A stretch of 50,126 nt of DNA from Bacteriovoracaceae bacterium UBA4097 (lineage in GTDB: Bacteria; Bdellovibrionota; Bacteriovoracia; Bacteriovoracales; Bacteriovoracaceae): the NCBI GenBank assembly GCA_002381765.1, contig DFXX01000019.1, positions 1 through 50,126 on the forward strand. The letters are read 5' to 3'. The stretch's first letter is position 1; every line of letters starts with the position of its first letter. Both the position numbers and the translations under genes were made by a program. This document shows positions 40,093 through 48,553 of this stretch, piece by piece. The notes beneath the pieces were generated by a model. The model did no database searches and had not been told where the DNA came from. It saw nothing but the letters and a program-made list of their open reading frames with translations.

Positions 40093-40980
40093 TTAGAAGA
40101 CTCTTCCCAAGAGTAAGACACCGACTTGAAGGGTTTCCCATCTTATGTCTTCATCATTCTTAGACTCGATATTTGGTATAACAGTGAGATTCGGAAACAG
40201 TTTATAGGTGACACCAATGGTGTAATTGTTTTTATACTTCTCAAAGTGATTCCACTTTTTAACTTTAGGACCTTCCTTAGGACCTCTATGCTGCATAACC
40301 CATTCATTTCCAAGCTGCATTCCCCATTTATCCGTGAATGAGTAACTCCAGATAACTCTGTTGTTAATTCTGTAACGCTCATCATTTCTCTCTGATTCAT
40401 ATACATAATAACGATAAGAGTTCCAAATGAGGAAAGTAGATGAAGTCGTGGGAAACCAGATAACGAAATTCTGATACTCTAATTCAGATTTTAATTGGGA
40501 GTTTTTGGAATAGGTACTTACAGGGTGACCATGTGTAAGTCTTCCATTGAAGATTACCTTATCATTTCTAAGGATTGGATATTGGAAACCAACATTTACA
40601 TCTCCAATCGTAACAACACCTTTATCATCAGTGTCTCTAAGCTCATTTCTATCACCAATTTGGTAATAGAATTCATTCTTCATATAAAGATTGAGATTCC
40701 CGTAGATTCTATAGGTCGTATTGAATTCGTTTAATAAGTTAACCGGATCTGAAGTTCTGACTCCATTTTGATCATAAACATTATCATCCCACTTCTTAAG
40801 GGTTGAGGCAGAGTAACTTCCAAAGTAGCTGATCCTGAGATTCTTTCTCCAGTTAAAGAGGCTGTAACTTTCGAGCTGGGTTGTGGACGTTCCATTAAGT
40901 TTGGCCATATCTGATTGTCCAAAGGATAGGCTTGAACAAAAGATTGCGCCAAGGAGCAAAGTCAACTTAAAGGATCTCAT
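40093..40980 (-). CDS. Outer-membrane beta-barrel protein (unknown function)
   Basis: 295 residues with signal peptide MRSFKLTLLLGAIFCSSLSFGQ followed by alternating short strands with aromatic girdles (LRISYFGSYSAST, LYMKNEFYYQIGDRN, FVIWFPTTSSTFLIWNSYRYYVYESERN). It ends WETLQVGVLLLGRVF, with the terminal Phe and alternating hydrophobics that the BAM complex recognises. I cannot name a substrate. The start has AGGTAAGAG just before it. The 40981-41156 stretch upstream has no gene; it includes a 12-bp palindrome (AGTAAATTTACT, 41147-41158) at the holA end. Confidence 0.75.
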   Translation of the reverse strand: MRSFKLTLLLGAIFCSSLSFGQSDMAKLNGTSTTQLESYSLFNWRKNLRISYFGSYSASTLKKWDDNVYDQNGVRTSDPVNLLNEFNTTYRIYGNLNLYMKNEFYYQIGDRNELRDTDDKGVVTIGDVNVGFQYPILRNDKVIFNGRLTHGHPVSTYSKNSQLKSELEYQNFVIWFPTTSSTFLIWNSYRYYVYESERNDERYRINNRVIWSYSFTDKWGMQLGNEWVMQHRGPKEGPKVKKWNHFEKYKNNYTIGVTYKLFPNLTVIPNIESKNDEDIRWETLQVGVLLLGRVF

Positions 40981-41156
40981 CTCTTACCTGCAAATTTGTT
41001 GTAAATTGAACTAGGAGTTTGTAGCAGAACTTAGGATTATTTCCTAGTGCTTAACCTAAAGCTAACAGAGGAAGTTAGAAAACCTATAATATTTTCATAA
41101 GAAGGAGGTGCAGAAACGGACCAACTGGTAGCTTTTTGACCCTGAAAGTAAATTTA

Positions 41157-42110
41157 CTAGAGTGGAGACATAGAACTAAGATAGGCCTCACGAACTTCAT
41201 GCCAAAGAAGGATGTCCTTCTTTTTACACATTAGCTCCCAGCGATTGAATTTACTGATCTCGCTCATGACTTCTGAACTTTGCCAGAGCTTAGCACTACT
41301 TTGGAGATCCTTGTCATACTGAGTAAGGCGAGGCTTCTGAGCAAGATAAGAAGTATCTGCTAGTTTCACTAAATGGGACTGCATGAAATTGAAAAAACCT
41401 CTCATCTTTTCAAAGTCACCTTCAAGCGCGACCAGCTTATCGTAAAAATCTGTTTTCTTTTTTCTAGCAAAAAGCGAAGCGAGGGCAAACTGATCAAGCT
41501 TCTCTAATGTGAGAAGCTCTTTAATATCATTAAGAGATACTTCTTTAGCATCAGGAAAATTGAGCTTTATAAGGCAACAAGAGTTATAAAAAATGCCCAG
41601 ATTATTTTCCAAAGAATTTAGTATCCAGCTTTTAGCATCATAACTCAAAGGGAGTCTCAGATGAGCACAGACAAAATCAAGAAGCTTATTTAATTCCCAA
41701 AAACGAGGAGGCTCAATTTGCAAAGTTTGAAGCTTGCCTTCCTTGGCCATCTTCTTCCAGGCTACTCCATCATTCTCATAACTCAGAATAATGAAGCGAC
41801 CTTGAAGTTCAAGCTTTGAAATAATACCTAAATTTTCACCGGATAAGTCCTGTGCCTGGTGAATAAAAAAATTATCGGTATCTCCAAACAGACTTAGGGC
41901 CTGAAATTCCTCTTCAAGCCATGACTTAGAAACCTCTGATGCCATTTTATGATGAAGGATGCGGCCCTCAGAGCCTTTTACTAAGAAATCTTTAACCATC
42001 TTAAGACAGAGTGGATCAAAAGTGCTAAGAGCAAGGACTCCGCTAAATTGAGAGAGAAAAGACTGATCAAAAGAAGGGAAAAAATCCCAGATTTGCCATT
42101 TAGAATGCAT
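41157..42110 (-). CDS. holA: DNA polymerase III delta subunit-like protein
   Basis: The clamp-loader delta subunit opens the beta clamp. The 317-residue protein has no strong fingerprint, but LLDFVCAHLRLPLSYDAKSWILNSLENNLGIFYNSCCLIKL, FALASLFARKKKTDFYDKLVALE and the size fit HolA. Its place right after lptE, with an 11-base overlap, copies the lptE-holA arrangement of many proteobacteria. The N-terminal AAA-like part lacks Walker motifs, as in other delta subunits. Confidence 0.7.
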   Translation of the reverse strand: MHSKWQIWDFFPSFDQSFLSQFSGVLALSTFDPLCLKMVKDFLVKGSEGRILHHKMASEVSKSWLEEEFQALSLFGDTDNFFIHQAQDLSGENLGIISKLELQGRFIILSYENDGVAWKKMAKEGKLQTLQIEPPRFWELNKLLDFVCAHLRLPLSYDAKSWILNSLENNLGIFYNSCCLIKLNFPDAKEVSLNDIKELLTLEKLDQFALASLFARKKKTDFYDKLVALEGDFEKMRGFFNFMQSHLVKLADTSYLAQKPRLTQYDKDLQSSAKLWQSSEVMSEISKFNRWELMCKKKDILLWHEVREAYLSSMSPL

Positions 42111-42744
42111 ACAGAATCATATCCCTGACAAGTATCGCTGCCTCTTCAGATAGACCTTGAATGGTCTTTCTTTGAACACCGGCATTCTGAGTTGCAACCA
42201 CATCCACACCCGGCTCATCCAAAATTTCACGGGTATAACGACTTCTGAGAGGAATTAGTTCATTGAAGACGATTTTAGAAGTGGAAGCAATCTGACTCCC
42301 AATACTAGATCTCAAAAGTGCTAACTCTTCCTCTGTGGGCTTTTTGATAACGATCACCTGCAGGACCATAGTGATGTCTGTGGTACCAGGAATATAGAAG
42401 TTTTGTCTGGTTCCACCGATAGCATTCGGGGCCTGATCTTTTGCTACTCGAAGATTTCCGGCCCTCAAGGTTTCGGTCATTCTTTCAGGAGATCGAATGA
42501 TTCCCACTAAGATGGCATCGGATTTTTTATTATAACCACTGGATAATTTTAAACCGCTGAAATTGGTGAGAAGTCGATAGGTTTCTCGCGTAAAGTCAGC
42601 CGAGACATCGGGCAGACTTGAGTAATTATAGAACATAGGCACCGAAAGGCTTTCAATACCATACTGAGAAAGGGGATTTTCCTGTTGAGTAAACCGGTAA
42701 CCACCGCAACCGACAAGGATGAGCAAAATAATGATGAAACGCAT
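42100..42744 (-). CDS. lptE: LptE-like LPS-assembly lipoprotein
   Basis: LptE plugs the LptD barrel during LPS delivery to the outer surface. The 214 residues start with a lipoprotein signal MRFIIILLILVGC, then GYRFTQQENPLSQYGIESLSVPMFYNYSS, the typical LptE pattern of GYxf and a strand at the N-terminus, and VGIIRSPERMTE. The mature chain is cysteine-free after the lipobox. TATGAT lies five bases before the ATG (42750-42755), so the mRNA may be leaderless. holA follows with an overlap of 11 bases. Confidence 0.85.
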   Translation of the reverse strand: MRFIIILLILVGCGGYRFTQQENPLSQYGIESLSVPMFYNYSSLPDVSADFTRETYRLLTNFSGLKLSSGYNKKSDAILVGIIRSPERMTETLRAGNLRVAKDQAPNAIGGTRQNFYIPGTTDITMVLQVIVIKKPTEEELALLRSSIGSQIASTSKIVFNELIPLRSRYTREILDEPGVDVVATQNAGVQRKTIQGLSEEAAILVRDMILYAF

Positions 42745-42749
42745 ATCAA

Positions 42750-42755
42750 ATCATA
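42750..42755 (-). promoter_or_regulatory. Candidate lptE -10 element, leaderless geometry
   Basis: TATGAT on the minus strand lies five bases before the lptE ATG at 42744, and no ribosome binding site is visible. No clear -35 element. Confidence 0.35.
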
Positions 42756-42797
42756 TACCATGGACAAGTTGGATGAGCTAGGCTACTCAATTAAAAG

Positions 42798-43304
42798 ATG
42801 TTCAAAAAAATCGATTTCAGTGGCTTGAATTACAAAGACTTAGACCGCTATGGATCTCATGATCTGAAGCGGGACGAGATGCATTCCTTTTACCAGACCT
42901 TCGATTTCCTGGAGCTCATCAAAAAGTGGCCAGAAATTGTTGGGCCTAAGATGTCGCCAGTGACCTCTCCCCTTAAAATTAAAAACTCTTCTCTCTTCAT
43001 TATCACCAAGCACGCTACTTACTCTCACGAGCTCTCCTATCTTTCAGAAGAAATCAAAACTGAGATTTTTAAGGTCTTTCCTAAGCTCAGGCCAGTCATA
43101 CAAAAACTAGTCTTTCAAACGCAAGAAGGTTTTTTCCAACAAAGAAAGGCGGTGGAAGAGCAGACGACTAAAGTAGTAAATCGACTACACCCTCAATCTC
43201 CGAAATTTAAACTTTTAAAGCTTGAAGCCGAAAGATTATTTAGCGATGTAGCAGACGAGGACTTAAAAAAGATAATGATCTCAATCTATATTCAATCTCA
43301 TTAA
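42798..43304 (+). CDS. DUF721 / DciA-like protein
   Basis: 168 residues with the DUF721 layout: FLELIKKWPEIVGPKMSPVTSPLKIKNSSLFI and then ATYSHELSYLSEEIKTEI, matching the W-x-x-ivG, p-x-x-l-x-x-g-xL-x-v and hELxxL...i pattern of DciA, the replicative-helicase loader of bacteria without DnaC. The Lys-rich C-terminal half is extended. It is divergent from lptE, 53 bases apart, and its end overlaps the convergent methyltransferase-like gene by 24 bases. Confidence 0.7.
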   Translation: MFKKIDFSGLNYKDLDRYGSHDLKRDEMHSFYQTFDFLELIKKWPEIVGPKMSPVTSPLKIKNSSLFIITKHATYSHELSYLSEEIKTEIFKVFPKLRPVIQKLVFQTQEGFFQQRKAVEEQTTKVVNRLHPQSPKFKLLKLEAERLFSDVADEDLKKIMISIYIQSH

Positions 43305-43862
43305 TTCTAAGACGATTAAATCTGAAAATACTTCTTCTTGAGGCTTAAGCTGCGTCTTAGAAACCTCTTCGCGAATTAGTTCGACGATCTTCTTTTCGTT
43401 CTTGACCACCACAAAGGCTCTCCCTTCTTTAGTGAGACTGCGCTCAATACAACCAAGTAGTGAAGGCCATCCATCAATGGAGAAAGTCCTAGCAATTCCC
43501 CTCCTCATGTCAGAAGAAGGCTGTCCAGAGTCAGGAAGGTAATAAGGAGGATTGGAGACAACAAGATCATACTCGGTATCAGGATTCCACGTTGAAAAAG
43601 ATTCTGAGACAATCTTATGTCTGATTGAAGGTATAAAATATTCGGAGTTCGTCTTAAGGTAGGGCAGAAAATCTTTTTGAATTTCTATAGAAGTTAATAA
43701 AGTGGGATTAAGATGAATCGCAAGTTCAATACCTATAACTCCGCAACCTGCTCCAAGATCGAGAATTTTATGGGCACTAATGTCAGATTCTAGAATTCTG
43801 TGAACAAGCAGAAGAGAGTCACGATTAAAACGATAAAATTCTGGCTGCTTATAGTCACTCAT
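43281..43862 (-). CDS. Class I SAM methyltransferase, TrmN6-like
   Basis: 193 residues with SAM motif LDLGAGCGVIGIELA, acidic strand TSIEIQ and VVSNPPYYLP, the NPPY motif of N6-adenine methyltransferases. Size and motif order fit tRNA1(Val) A37 methyltransferase (TrmN6/YfiC), though an rRNA or protein-Gln methyltransferase cannot be excluded. It is the last gene of the Mla-linked unit, overlapping the previous gene by eight bases, and overlaps the end of the DUF721 gene by 24 bases. Confidence 0.8.
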   Translation of the reverse strand: MSDYKQPEFYRFNRDSLLLVHRILESDISAHKILDLGAGCGVIGIELAIHLNPTLLTSIEIQKDFLPYLKTNSEYFIPSIRHKIVSESFSTWNPDTEYDLVVSNPPYYLPDSGQPSSDMRRGIARTFSIDGWPSLLGCIERSLTKEGRAFVVVKNEKKIVELIREEVSKTQLKPQEEVFSDLIVLELMRLNID

Positions 43863-44817
43863 TTGTGAGAAATTCCACCGTCTTTCCTATAAGCTCTTGA
43901 TCAATATCTCCAAATTCAATAGCTTTAAAGAGCGAGAGCATGAAGAGATCTTTATCCTTCAAATTCTCTCTTAAGAATTTTCTTCTGCCAGAGAGAGCAC
44001 TCTTCCCTTTCTTCTTATAATACATATCTGAGAGTCTCTCATTATCTAGCAGATAAATTAACCAAAGCTGATTCTCCTCTTCTATCTCTTGCAAGACGGT
44101 GAGGAGATTTTCTGAAATTAAGACTTCCTCATTCTGAAAGGGCAAATGCCAGAAAGCTTGCTCTTTAGATATTGCTCTTTGAGAACTATCTGCTGCCATC
44201 AGCCTAAGATGCCTCACCAGTGACGGAGAAAGCTTCTCAGTGTATCTAAGTCCTAATTTCTGAGTAATATCTTCCCCACGATAATCACCCACATGGTCCA
44301 ACAGTTCAGCATCATTGTAATAATTTTGTATGTAGAGATTAAAAAGCTCGTAGGTCATTCTGTCTGAGGGATGTTTAGAGAGCTTTGACAATAACTGCTG
44401 TATATTTTCACTTGCAAGTTTGTGATAAAGAGATCTCTCTCTTCGATATCCTGTCCAGTTTACAAAAGGAGTGGTTTGAATGATTTCTTTTAAAATATTA
44501 TCTGATCTTGTGACATTTCCAATCATGAGATAGAGATAGGATTTCAAAAGCTTCTCGGCTAGCGTCGCTCCTGGAAGTTCACCTAAAATGCCAACGACTC
44601 TGCCCTTCATTTTAAGATCGGTAATTAAATTGAATGGCGAATTCAACACTTCCACCAGAAACGAGCGTATTTCCTGCTCTTCTTTAGTTAATGGCTTCAT
44701 ATCTGCCACATCTTTTAGCCAAACTTTCACGGGATGTGCTTCAGGCATTTTAAATACGCAATCTCTCAATCGAATAAGAAATTTTTCATTAAAGAGTTCA
44801 GCAGGATAAAGAATCAC
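43855..44817 (-). CDS. Unknown protein; likely C-terminal part of a frameshifted longer protein
   Basis: 320 residues from the GTG at 44817, mostly helical, no recognised domain; the many small helices could be repeats (LLSKLSKHPSDRMTYELFNLYIQNYY). The reading frame stays open upstream to 44964, where it begins right after a TAA at an A10 tract shared with the preceding gene. No ribosome binding site or start codon is obvious at 44817. The most economical reading is one 572-residue protein whose two halves are in different frames; the gene then starts at 45566. See the A10 entry. Confidence 0.55.
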   Translation of the reverse strand: MILYPAELFNEKFLIRLRDCVFKMPEAHPVKVWLKDVADMKPLTKEEQEIRSFLVEVLNSPFNLITDLKMKGRVVGILGELPGATLAEKLLKSYLYLMIGNVTRSDNILKEIIQTTPFVNWTGYRRERSLYHKLASENIQQLLSKLSKHPSDRMTYELFNLYIQNYYNDAELLDHVGDYRGEDITQKLGLRYTEKLSPSLVRHLRLMAADSSQRAISKEQAFWHLPFQNEEVLISENLLTVLQEIEEENQLWLIYLLDNERLSDMYYKKKGKSALSGRRKFLRENLKDKDLFMLSLFKAIEFGDIDQELIGKTVEFLTNE

Positions 44818-44948
44818 CGCTAGCTGGGGAATATCCCTGGAGAGATCTTCACAGGTTAGTTCATTAATATCGAATGAGCCAATGACGCGAAAGCCATTAA
44901 GACCGGCCTCTGGCCTAAAGGAAGCTTCATCGAAGGTAATGACTTGAT

Positions 44949-45566
44949 CTAAAAGCTTTTTTTTTTACTACTCTCCGGGGTCTGAGCATGGACTTCACTA
45001 ACAAAAGAGAAGCTTGAAGTCATTTCACCTTGAAAGAGAGACCTAATGATGGTTTTTCTAAAGTAAATAAGAGCAAACAGCACAAGAAAGCCAATGATAC
45101 CCAGATACTTCAGGTAGTTTTGTTTTTCTAGTGCTTTTTTAGGAGAGGACTTCGTCTCTATTTTTTTTGAATCAGTTTTTTTTTTGAGCGGAAGTACTTC
45201 CGCCTCTTTAACGGCAGCAGGTTCTATTTTTTTGTCAGTTACAGGTACTTCACTAGTGTTCAACATCGTGCTGATGTTGCTTACCAGAGTATTTTCATCC
45301 TGAGATAACTCTTGGTCAATTTGAACTTTATCGGTGGTAAGAACATTCTTGGCTTCACTAATTGGATTAAAAGTCTGTCTTTCATCTCCTAAAAGATACT
45401 TCTTAACCATGTCCTCTTCACGAATGAAGAACCAAAAGCCGTTACCAGAACAAATTTCATCATCGGCCTTCAAGGATTCATTATTAAAAAGCTCAATGAG
45501 CTTATCCTTAGTAATGGGACCTAAGATATGATTTGATTTAGTTCTGATAAGCCAGTTTTTATCCAT
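44949..45566 (-). CDS. GYF-like domain membrane protein (N-terminal part of the frameshifted gene)
   Basis: 205 residues: a GYF_2-like N-terminal domain (about 1-60, WLIRTKSNHILGPITKDKLIELF and GFWFF), a Lys/Glu-rich linker with two A-rich tracts, a membrane helix (about 152-170, LGIIGFLVLFALIYF), then an exported tail ending SSKKKSF. The in-frame stop comes directly after an A10 tract, and a -1 shift would continue into the 43855-44817 frame. The ATG at 45566 has AGGTGA before it. The gene overlaps the end of mlaD by two bases in its start region, so it belongs to the Mla unit. Confidence 0.7.
   Translation of the reverse strand: MDKNWLIRTKSNHILGPITKDKLIELFNNESLKADDEICSGNGFWFFIREEDMVKKYLLGDERQTFNPISEAKNVLTTDKVQIDQELSQDENTLVSNISTMLNTSEVPVTDKKIEPAAVKEAEVLPLKKKTDSKKIETKSSPKKALEKQNYLKYLGIIGFLVLFALIYFRKTIIRSLFQGEMTSSFSFVSEVHAQTPESSKKKSF
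44957..44966 (-). other. A10 slippery tract joining two reading frames
   Basis: Ten consecutive A on the minus strand, followed by G. Frame 0 reads AAA AAA AAA AGC TTT TAG and stops. The -1 frame (or one extra A) reads AAA AAA AAG CTT TTA GAT and remains open to 43855. In that frame the codon directly upstream is TAA, so the downstream frame opens exactly at the tract. The A-AAA-AAG heptamer inside is the same type as in dnaX. A second A10 lies at 45176-45185 and an A8 at 45161-45168 in the same gene. Confidence 0.75.
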
Positions 45567-45568
45567 AG

Positions 45569-46948
45569 TCACCTGGCCAATAAACCGAGGACTGCTGCAA
45601 GATCCTGGTCATTGAATCTAAGCCCCAGTGAGAAGGTAGCACTTTGCCGACCATCTTTAGAAATGAGATCTTCACCTGCTATACGAGTAAAGAGAACATT
45701 CCATAACTTGATTTCAGAGAAGACACGTACATTTGGACCGGCATCTTTTTGATAATCAAAGATTTCAGTTCCCGTACGAATTCCCCAGTCCGGGAAGAAA
45801 TAATCTGCTCCAACCCCTCCGGTAGATTCAATGATACCGGCCCTTAGAGCAAAGCGCTGAATACGTCGACCGATTTGAAGATTGAACTTGAAGTCAGAAG
45901 TGTTTTCTTTACGCTTATAAACCTTGGTTTCATCTCCTCCGTTCACACTGGTATAGGTGATGGTCTCTTTTTCTGTTTGAGGACCAAACTCATTGGTAAC
46001 AACACCTAGACGAAAAAATCTCTCTGGAGCTGGATAGATATCCATGTCAAATCTTGTATCAGAGCCAATTCTGGTATTAGCACCAGTTGAGAGACCGATA
46101 TCAGCTTCAACATTATTAATTCTATTTACCAGTCGATTCACGCTTGAGAGAGTTTGTGAAACTTGATCTACGACAGCATCATCACGCAGCAGTTTCCCCA
46201 CTGTTCCTTTTCCGTCTTTCATATCGGCCATGATGATCTTGAGATCGGTCATCGCCGCATCGACTTTATCCAAGATTGGGCCCACTTTTGTGAGATCTGA
46301 AGCAAAAGAATCTTTTTGAAAACGGTCACTCTCGAAGGCCAATTGCTCAGAGATGGCTTTCACGTCATCGATGATCTGGTTAACTTTATCCTCATTACCA
46401 GTGGTAATTCTTTTAAGAGAGGCACTCATTTCATTGATATTAGTAACAATCTCTTTAATCATGTTTCGGCCTTCATCATCGCGAAGACTCTCTTTGATGG
46501 TTCTGGCTATTTCTTTGACTTCATTAAGTGCAGCAGAGGCATCTTTAGCTAGATTATCGAAGCCTTCACCCCCGGAGGACGGGATAAGTGAGCCTTCTTT
46601 AAGTCTCTCAGCTTCAGAATCCCCTAGATTCATATCGATAAACTTATCTCCTAATAGACCCACACTTTTGATTTTAAGCCGGGCATTAGGAGTTACTTTT
46701 ACCGATTCCTGAATTTCAAAAGTGAGTAATGCTTTAGAGCCTTCCAGTTCAATGCTCTTAATTCGTCCTGCATTGATACCAGCAACTTTGATGGGAGTTT
46801 TTTCGAGAATTCCGGAAGCATCATCAAGAATGGTTTTATATTCAATATGCTTACCGAAGCCGGATTGATTTTGCGTAATCTTGAGAGACATAACCACTAT
46901 GCTGACCATTGCCGCCAGAGTTAATAGTCCTACTTTAAGTGGGTTCAA
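45569..46948 (-). CDS. mlaD: MlaD-family MCE protein, long form with barrel-like C-terminus
   Basis: Periplasmic substrate-binding subunit of the phospholipid ABC transporter. The 459 residues are more than twice E. coli MlaD: membrane helix (about 5-22), MCE domain (about 32-112, VAGINAGRIKSIELEG and NARLKIKSVGLLGDKFID), a long helical section (about 120-285, with GKGTVGKLLRDD), then alternating strands (290-459: MDIYPAPERFFRLGVV, LRAGIIESTGGVGADYFFPDW, ATFSLGLRF). The last part looks like an outer-membrane barrel. MlaA, MlaB and MlaC are not in the window. The upstream mlaF stop is 67 bases away. A single protein bridging both membranes is a possibility (inference). Confidence 0.85.
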   Translation of the reverse strand: MNPLKVGLLTLAAMVSIVVMSLKITQNQSGFGKHIEYKTILDDASGILEKTPIKVAGINAGRIKSIELEGSKALLTFEIQESVKVTPNARLKIKSVGLLGDKFIDMNLGDSEAERLKEGSLIPSSGGEGFDNLAKDASAALNEVKEIARTIKESLRDDEGRNMIKEIVTNINEMSASLKRITTGNEDKVNQIIDDVKAISEQLAFESDRFQKDSFASDLTKVGPILDKVDAAMTDLKIIMADMKDGKGTVGKLLRDDAVVDQVSQTLSSVNRLVNRINNVEADIGLSTGANTRIGSDTRFDMDIYPAPERFFRLGVVTNEFGPQTEKETITYTSVNGGDETKVYKRKENTSDFKFNLQIGRRIQRFALRAGIIESTGGVGADYFFPDWGIRTGTEIFDYQKDAGPNVRVFSEIKLWNVLFTRIAGEDLISKDGRQSATFSLGLRFNDQDLAAVLGLLAR

Positions 46949-47015
46949 GAATTCTACTCCATTAAAATGAGATACACTTATATCGGTTATTTAATTTAAT
47001 GATAATCGATTCCGG

Positions 47016-47759
47016 TTATAACTCAAGGAATCTTCGTATGACAGGATTTTCCGATTTTTTGAAGGTCGCCACATCAGAATGCTCAACTACTTTGCCTTTT
47101 TCCATGAAAACAATATAGTCGGAATATTTTAGCGTGGCATGGATATCGTGAGAGATAATGATGGAGGTAAATCCTCGCGACTGATTACTCAGATGAGTCT
47201 CTTTCATCAGATCATAAACCATATGGGTAGTAATGGGATCAAGACCCGAAGTGGGCTCATCATACAACATAATGTGCGGATCCAGTGCTAATCCCCGGGC
47301 AAGACCTACCCTTTTTCTCATCCCCCCTGATAATTCGGAGGGCAGACGAAAAGCAGCTTCACGACTAATACCCACGGAATCCAAAAGAGAGAGGACTTTC
47401 TCTCTGATATCTTCTTCTGACATTTTAGTAAATTCTCTGATGGGAAAGGCGACGTTTTCAAATGAAGTGAGAAAGTCAAAAAGGGCCGCGTACTGAAAAA
47501 CCATTCCAAAGTTTCTGCGAAATTCTCGTAAGTCCATTTCTCCCAGTTTGTTTATAACCTTACCCAGCACCTTGACTTCTCCCGAGCTGGGCAATGCCAG
47601 ACCGAGGATGTGCTTCATGAGTGTCGTTTTACCAGCGCCTGAGAATCCCAACACCGTCGTAATTTTTCCTTCATGGATACCAAAAGAGAGATCATGCAAA
47701 ACCTTAGTTTCGCCAAAACTTTTGGAGACATTTTCAAAAACGACTGAATACTCACTCAT
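47016..47759 (-). CDS. mlaF: Mla ABC transporter ATPase (MlaF)
   Basis: 247 residues. Walker A GFSGAGKTT, Q-loop FQYAALF, signature LSGGMRKRVGLARGL and Walker B IMLYDEPTSGLDP with the H-loop in IISHD are all present. The long VGLARGLALDPHI stretch and FDFLTSFENVAFPI are typical of MlaF. The gene starts inside the stop of mlaE (four-base overlap), so the two are coupled. Confidence 0.95.
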   Translation of the reverse strand: MSEYSVVFENVSKSFGETKVLHDLSFGIHEGKITTVLGFSGAGKTTLMKHILGLALPSSGEVKVLGKVINKLGEMDLREFRRNFGMVFQYAALFDFLTSFENVAFPIREFTKMSEEDIREKVLSLLDSVGISREAAFRLPSELSGGMRKRVGLARGLALDPHIMLYDEPTSGLDPITTHMVYDLMKETHLSNQSRGFTSIIISHDIHATLKYSDYIVFMEKGKVVEHSDVATFKKSENPVIRRFLEL

Positions 47760-48547
47760 AGAATTTTTGCCAAAAAGCTAGTTAAGAAGAAATCGACTAC
47801 CAGGACTGTGATCATGCCCCAGACTACTGCCATATTTGTTCCCTTCCCTACGCCCTCTGCTCCACCAGTAACTTTGAAACCATGGTAGGTTCCGATAATA
47901 CCAATGAGATAACCAAAGACCGTGGCCTTGATTAAACCTTCAGCAATCATACCAAGATTCATGAAGTCACTTATCTTCTGAGTATAAAGAATTTCATCGA
48001 TCATAAGAACCTTAACTCCGATGAGCCAAGAACCGGTATAGCCGACTAAAAGAAAGAGAGCTGAAAGAAGTGGCATACTAATCATCGCCCCAAGAATTCT
48101 TGGAACGGCCAGATACTGATAACCATTAATGCCCATAACCTCTAAAGCATCAATTTGTTCTGTTACCTTCATAGATCCAATCTGAGCTGCCATAGCAGCA
48201 CCACATCTGCCGGCAACTACCAGACCAGATAAAACCGGGGCGAGCTCCTTGGCCAGAGCAATCGTAACGATGGGGCCGATAAAGGAGTCCGCATTAATGG
48301 CCTTAAATCCCAAATAAATTTGAAAAGCAAAGACGGCACCCGTGAAACTTGAAGTGAGAAAGATAATGAAGACCGATTTATTTCCCATGAAGTAGATCTG
48401 ATCAAAGAGAAGCTTAAAGCGATAAGGCGGCTTAAAAGTCCAAAAAATCGTTCGGAAGGTGAAATTAGTAAAATCTCCCAGACCATTGAGTTTATGTAAG
48501 ACACTATTGCCAATATTGGTGATTTGCTTTTCTGCAATTGCTTTCAT
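47756..48547 (-). CDS. mlaE: Mla ABC transporter permease (MlaE)
   Basis: 263-residue inner-membrane permease: an N-terminal amphipathic region, then five hydrophobic helices, with the EFxR-like loop LVVAGRCGAAMAAQIGSMKVTEQIDALEVMGINGYQYLAVPRILG, which is the MlaE coupling signature. It follows alr by six bases on the same strand. Together with mlaF and the long mlaD it forms the transport core. Confidence 0.95.
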   Translation of the reverse strand: MKAIAEKQITNIGNSVLHKLNGLGDFTNFTFRTIFWTFKPPYRFKLLFDQIYFMGNKSVFIIFLTSSFTGAVFAFQIYLGFKAINADSFIGPIVTIALAKELAPVLSGLVVAGRCGAAMAAQIGSMKVTEQIDALEVMGINGYQYLAVPRILGAMISMPLLSALFLLVGYTGSWLIGVKVLMIDEILYTQKISDFMNLGMIAEGLIKATVFGYLIGIIGTYHGFKVTGGAEGVGKGTNMAVVWGMITVLVVDFFLTSFLAKIL

Positions 48548-48553
48548 GTTTCT

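Noticed and set aside
41147..41158. 12-bp palindrome AGTAAATTTACT as a regulator site
   Set aside because: It overlaps the end of holA, is AT-only and may be chance; kept only as a note in the barrel gene entry.
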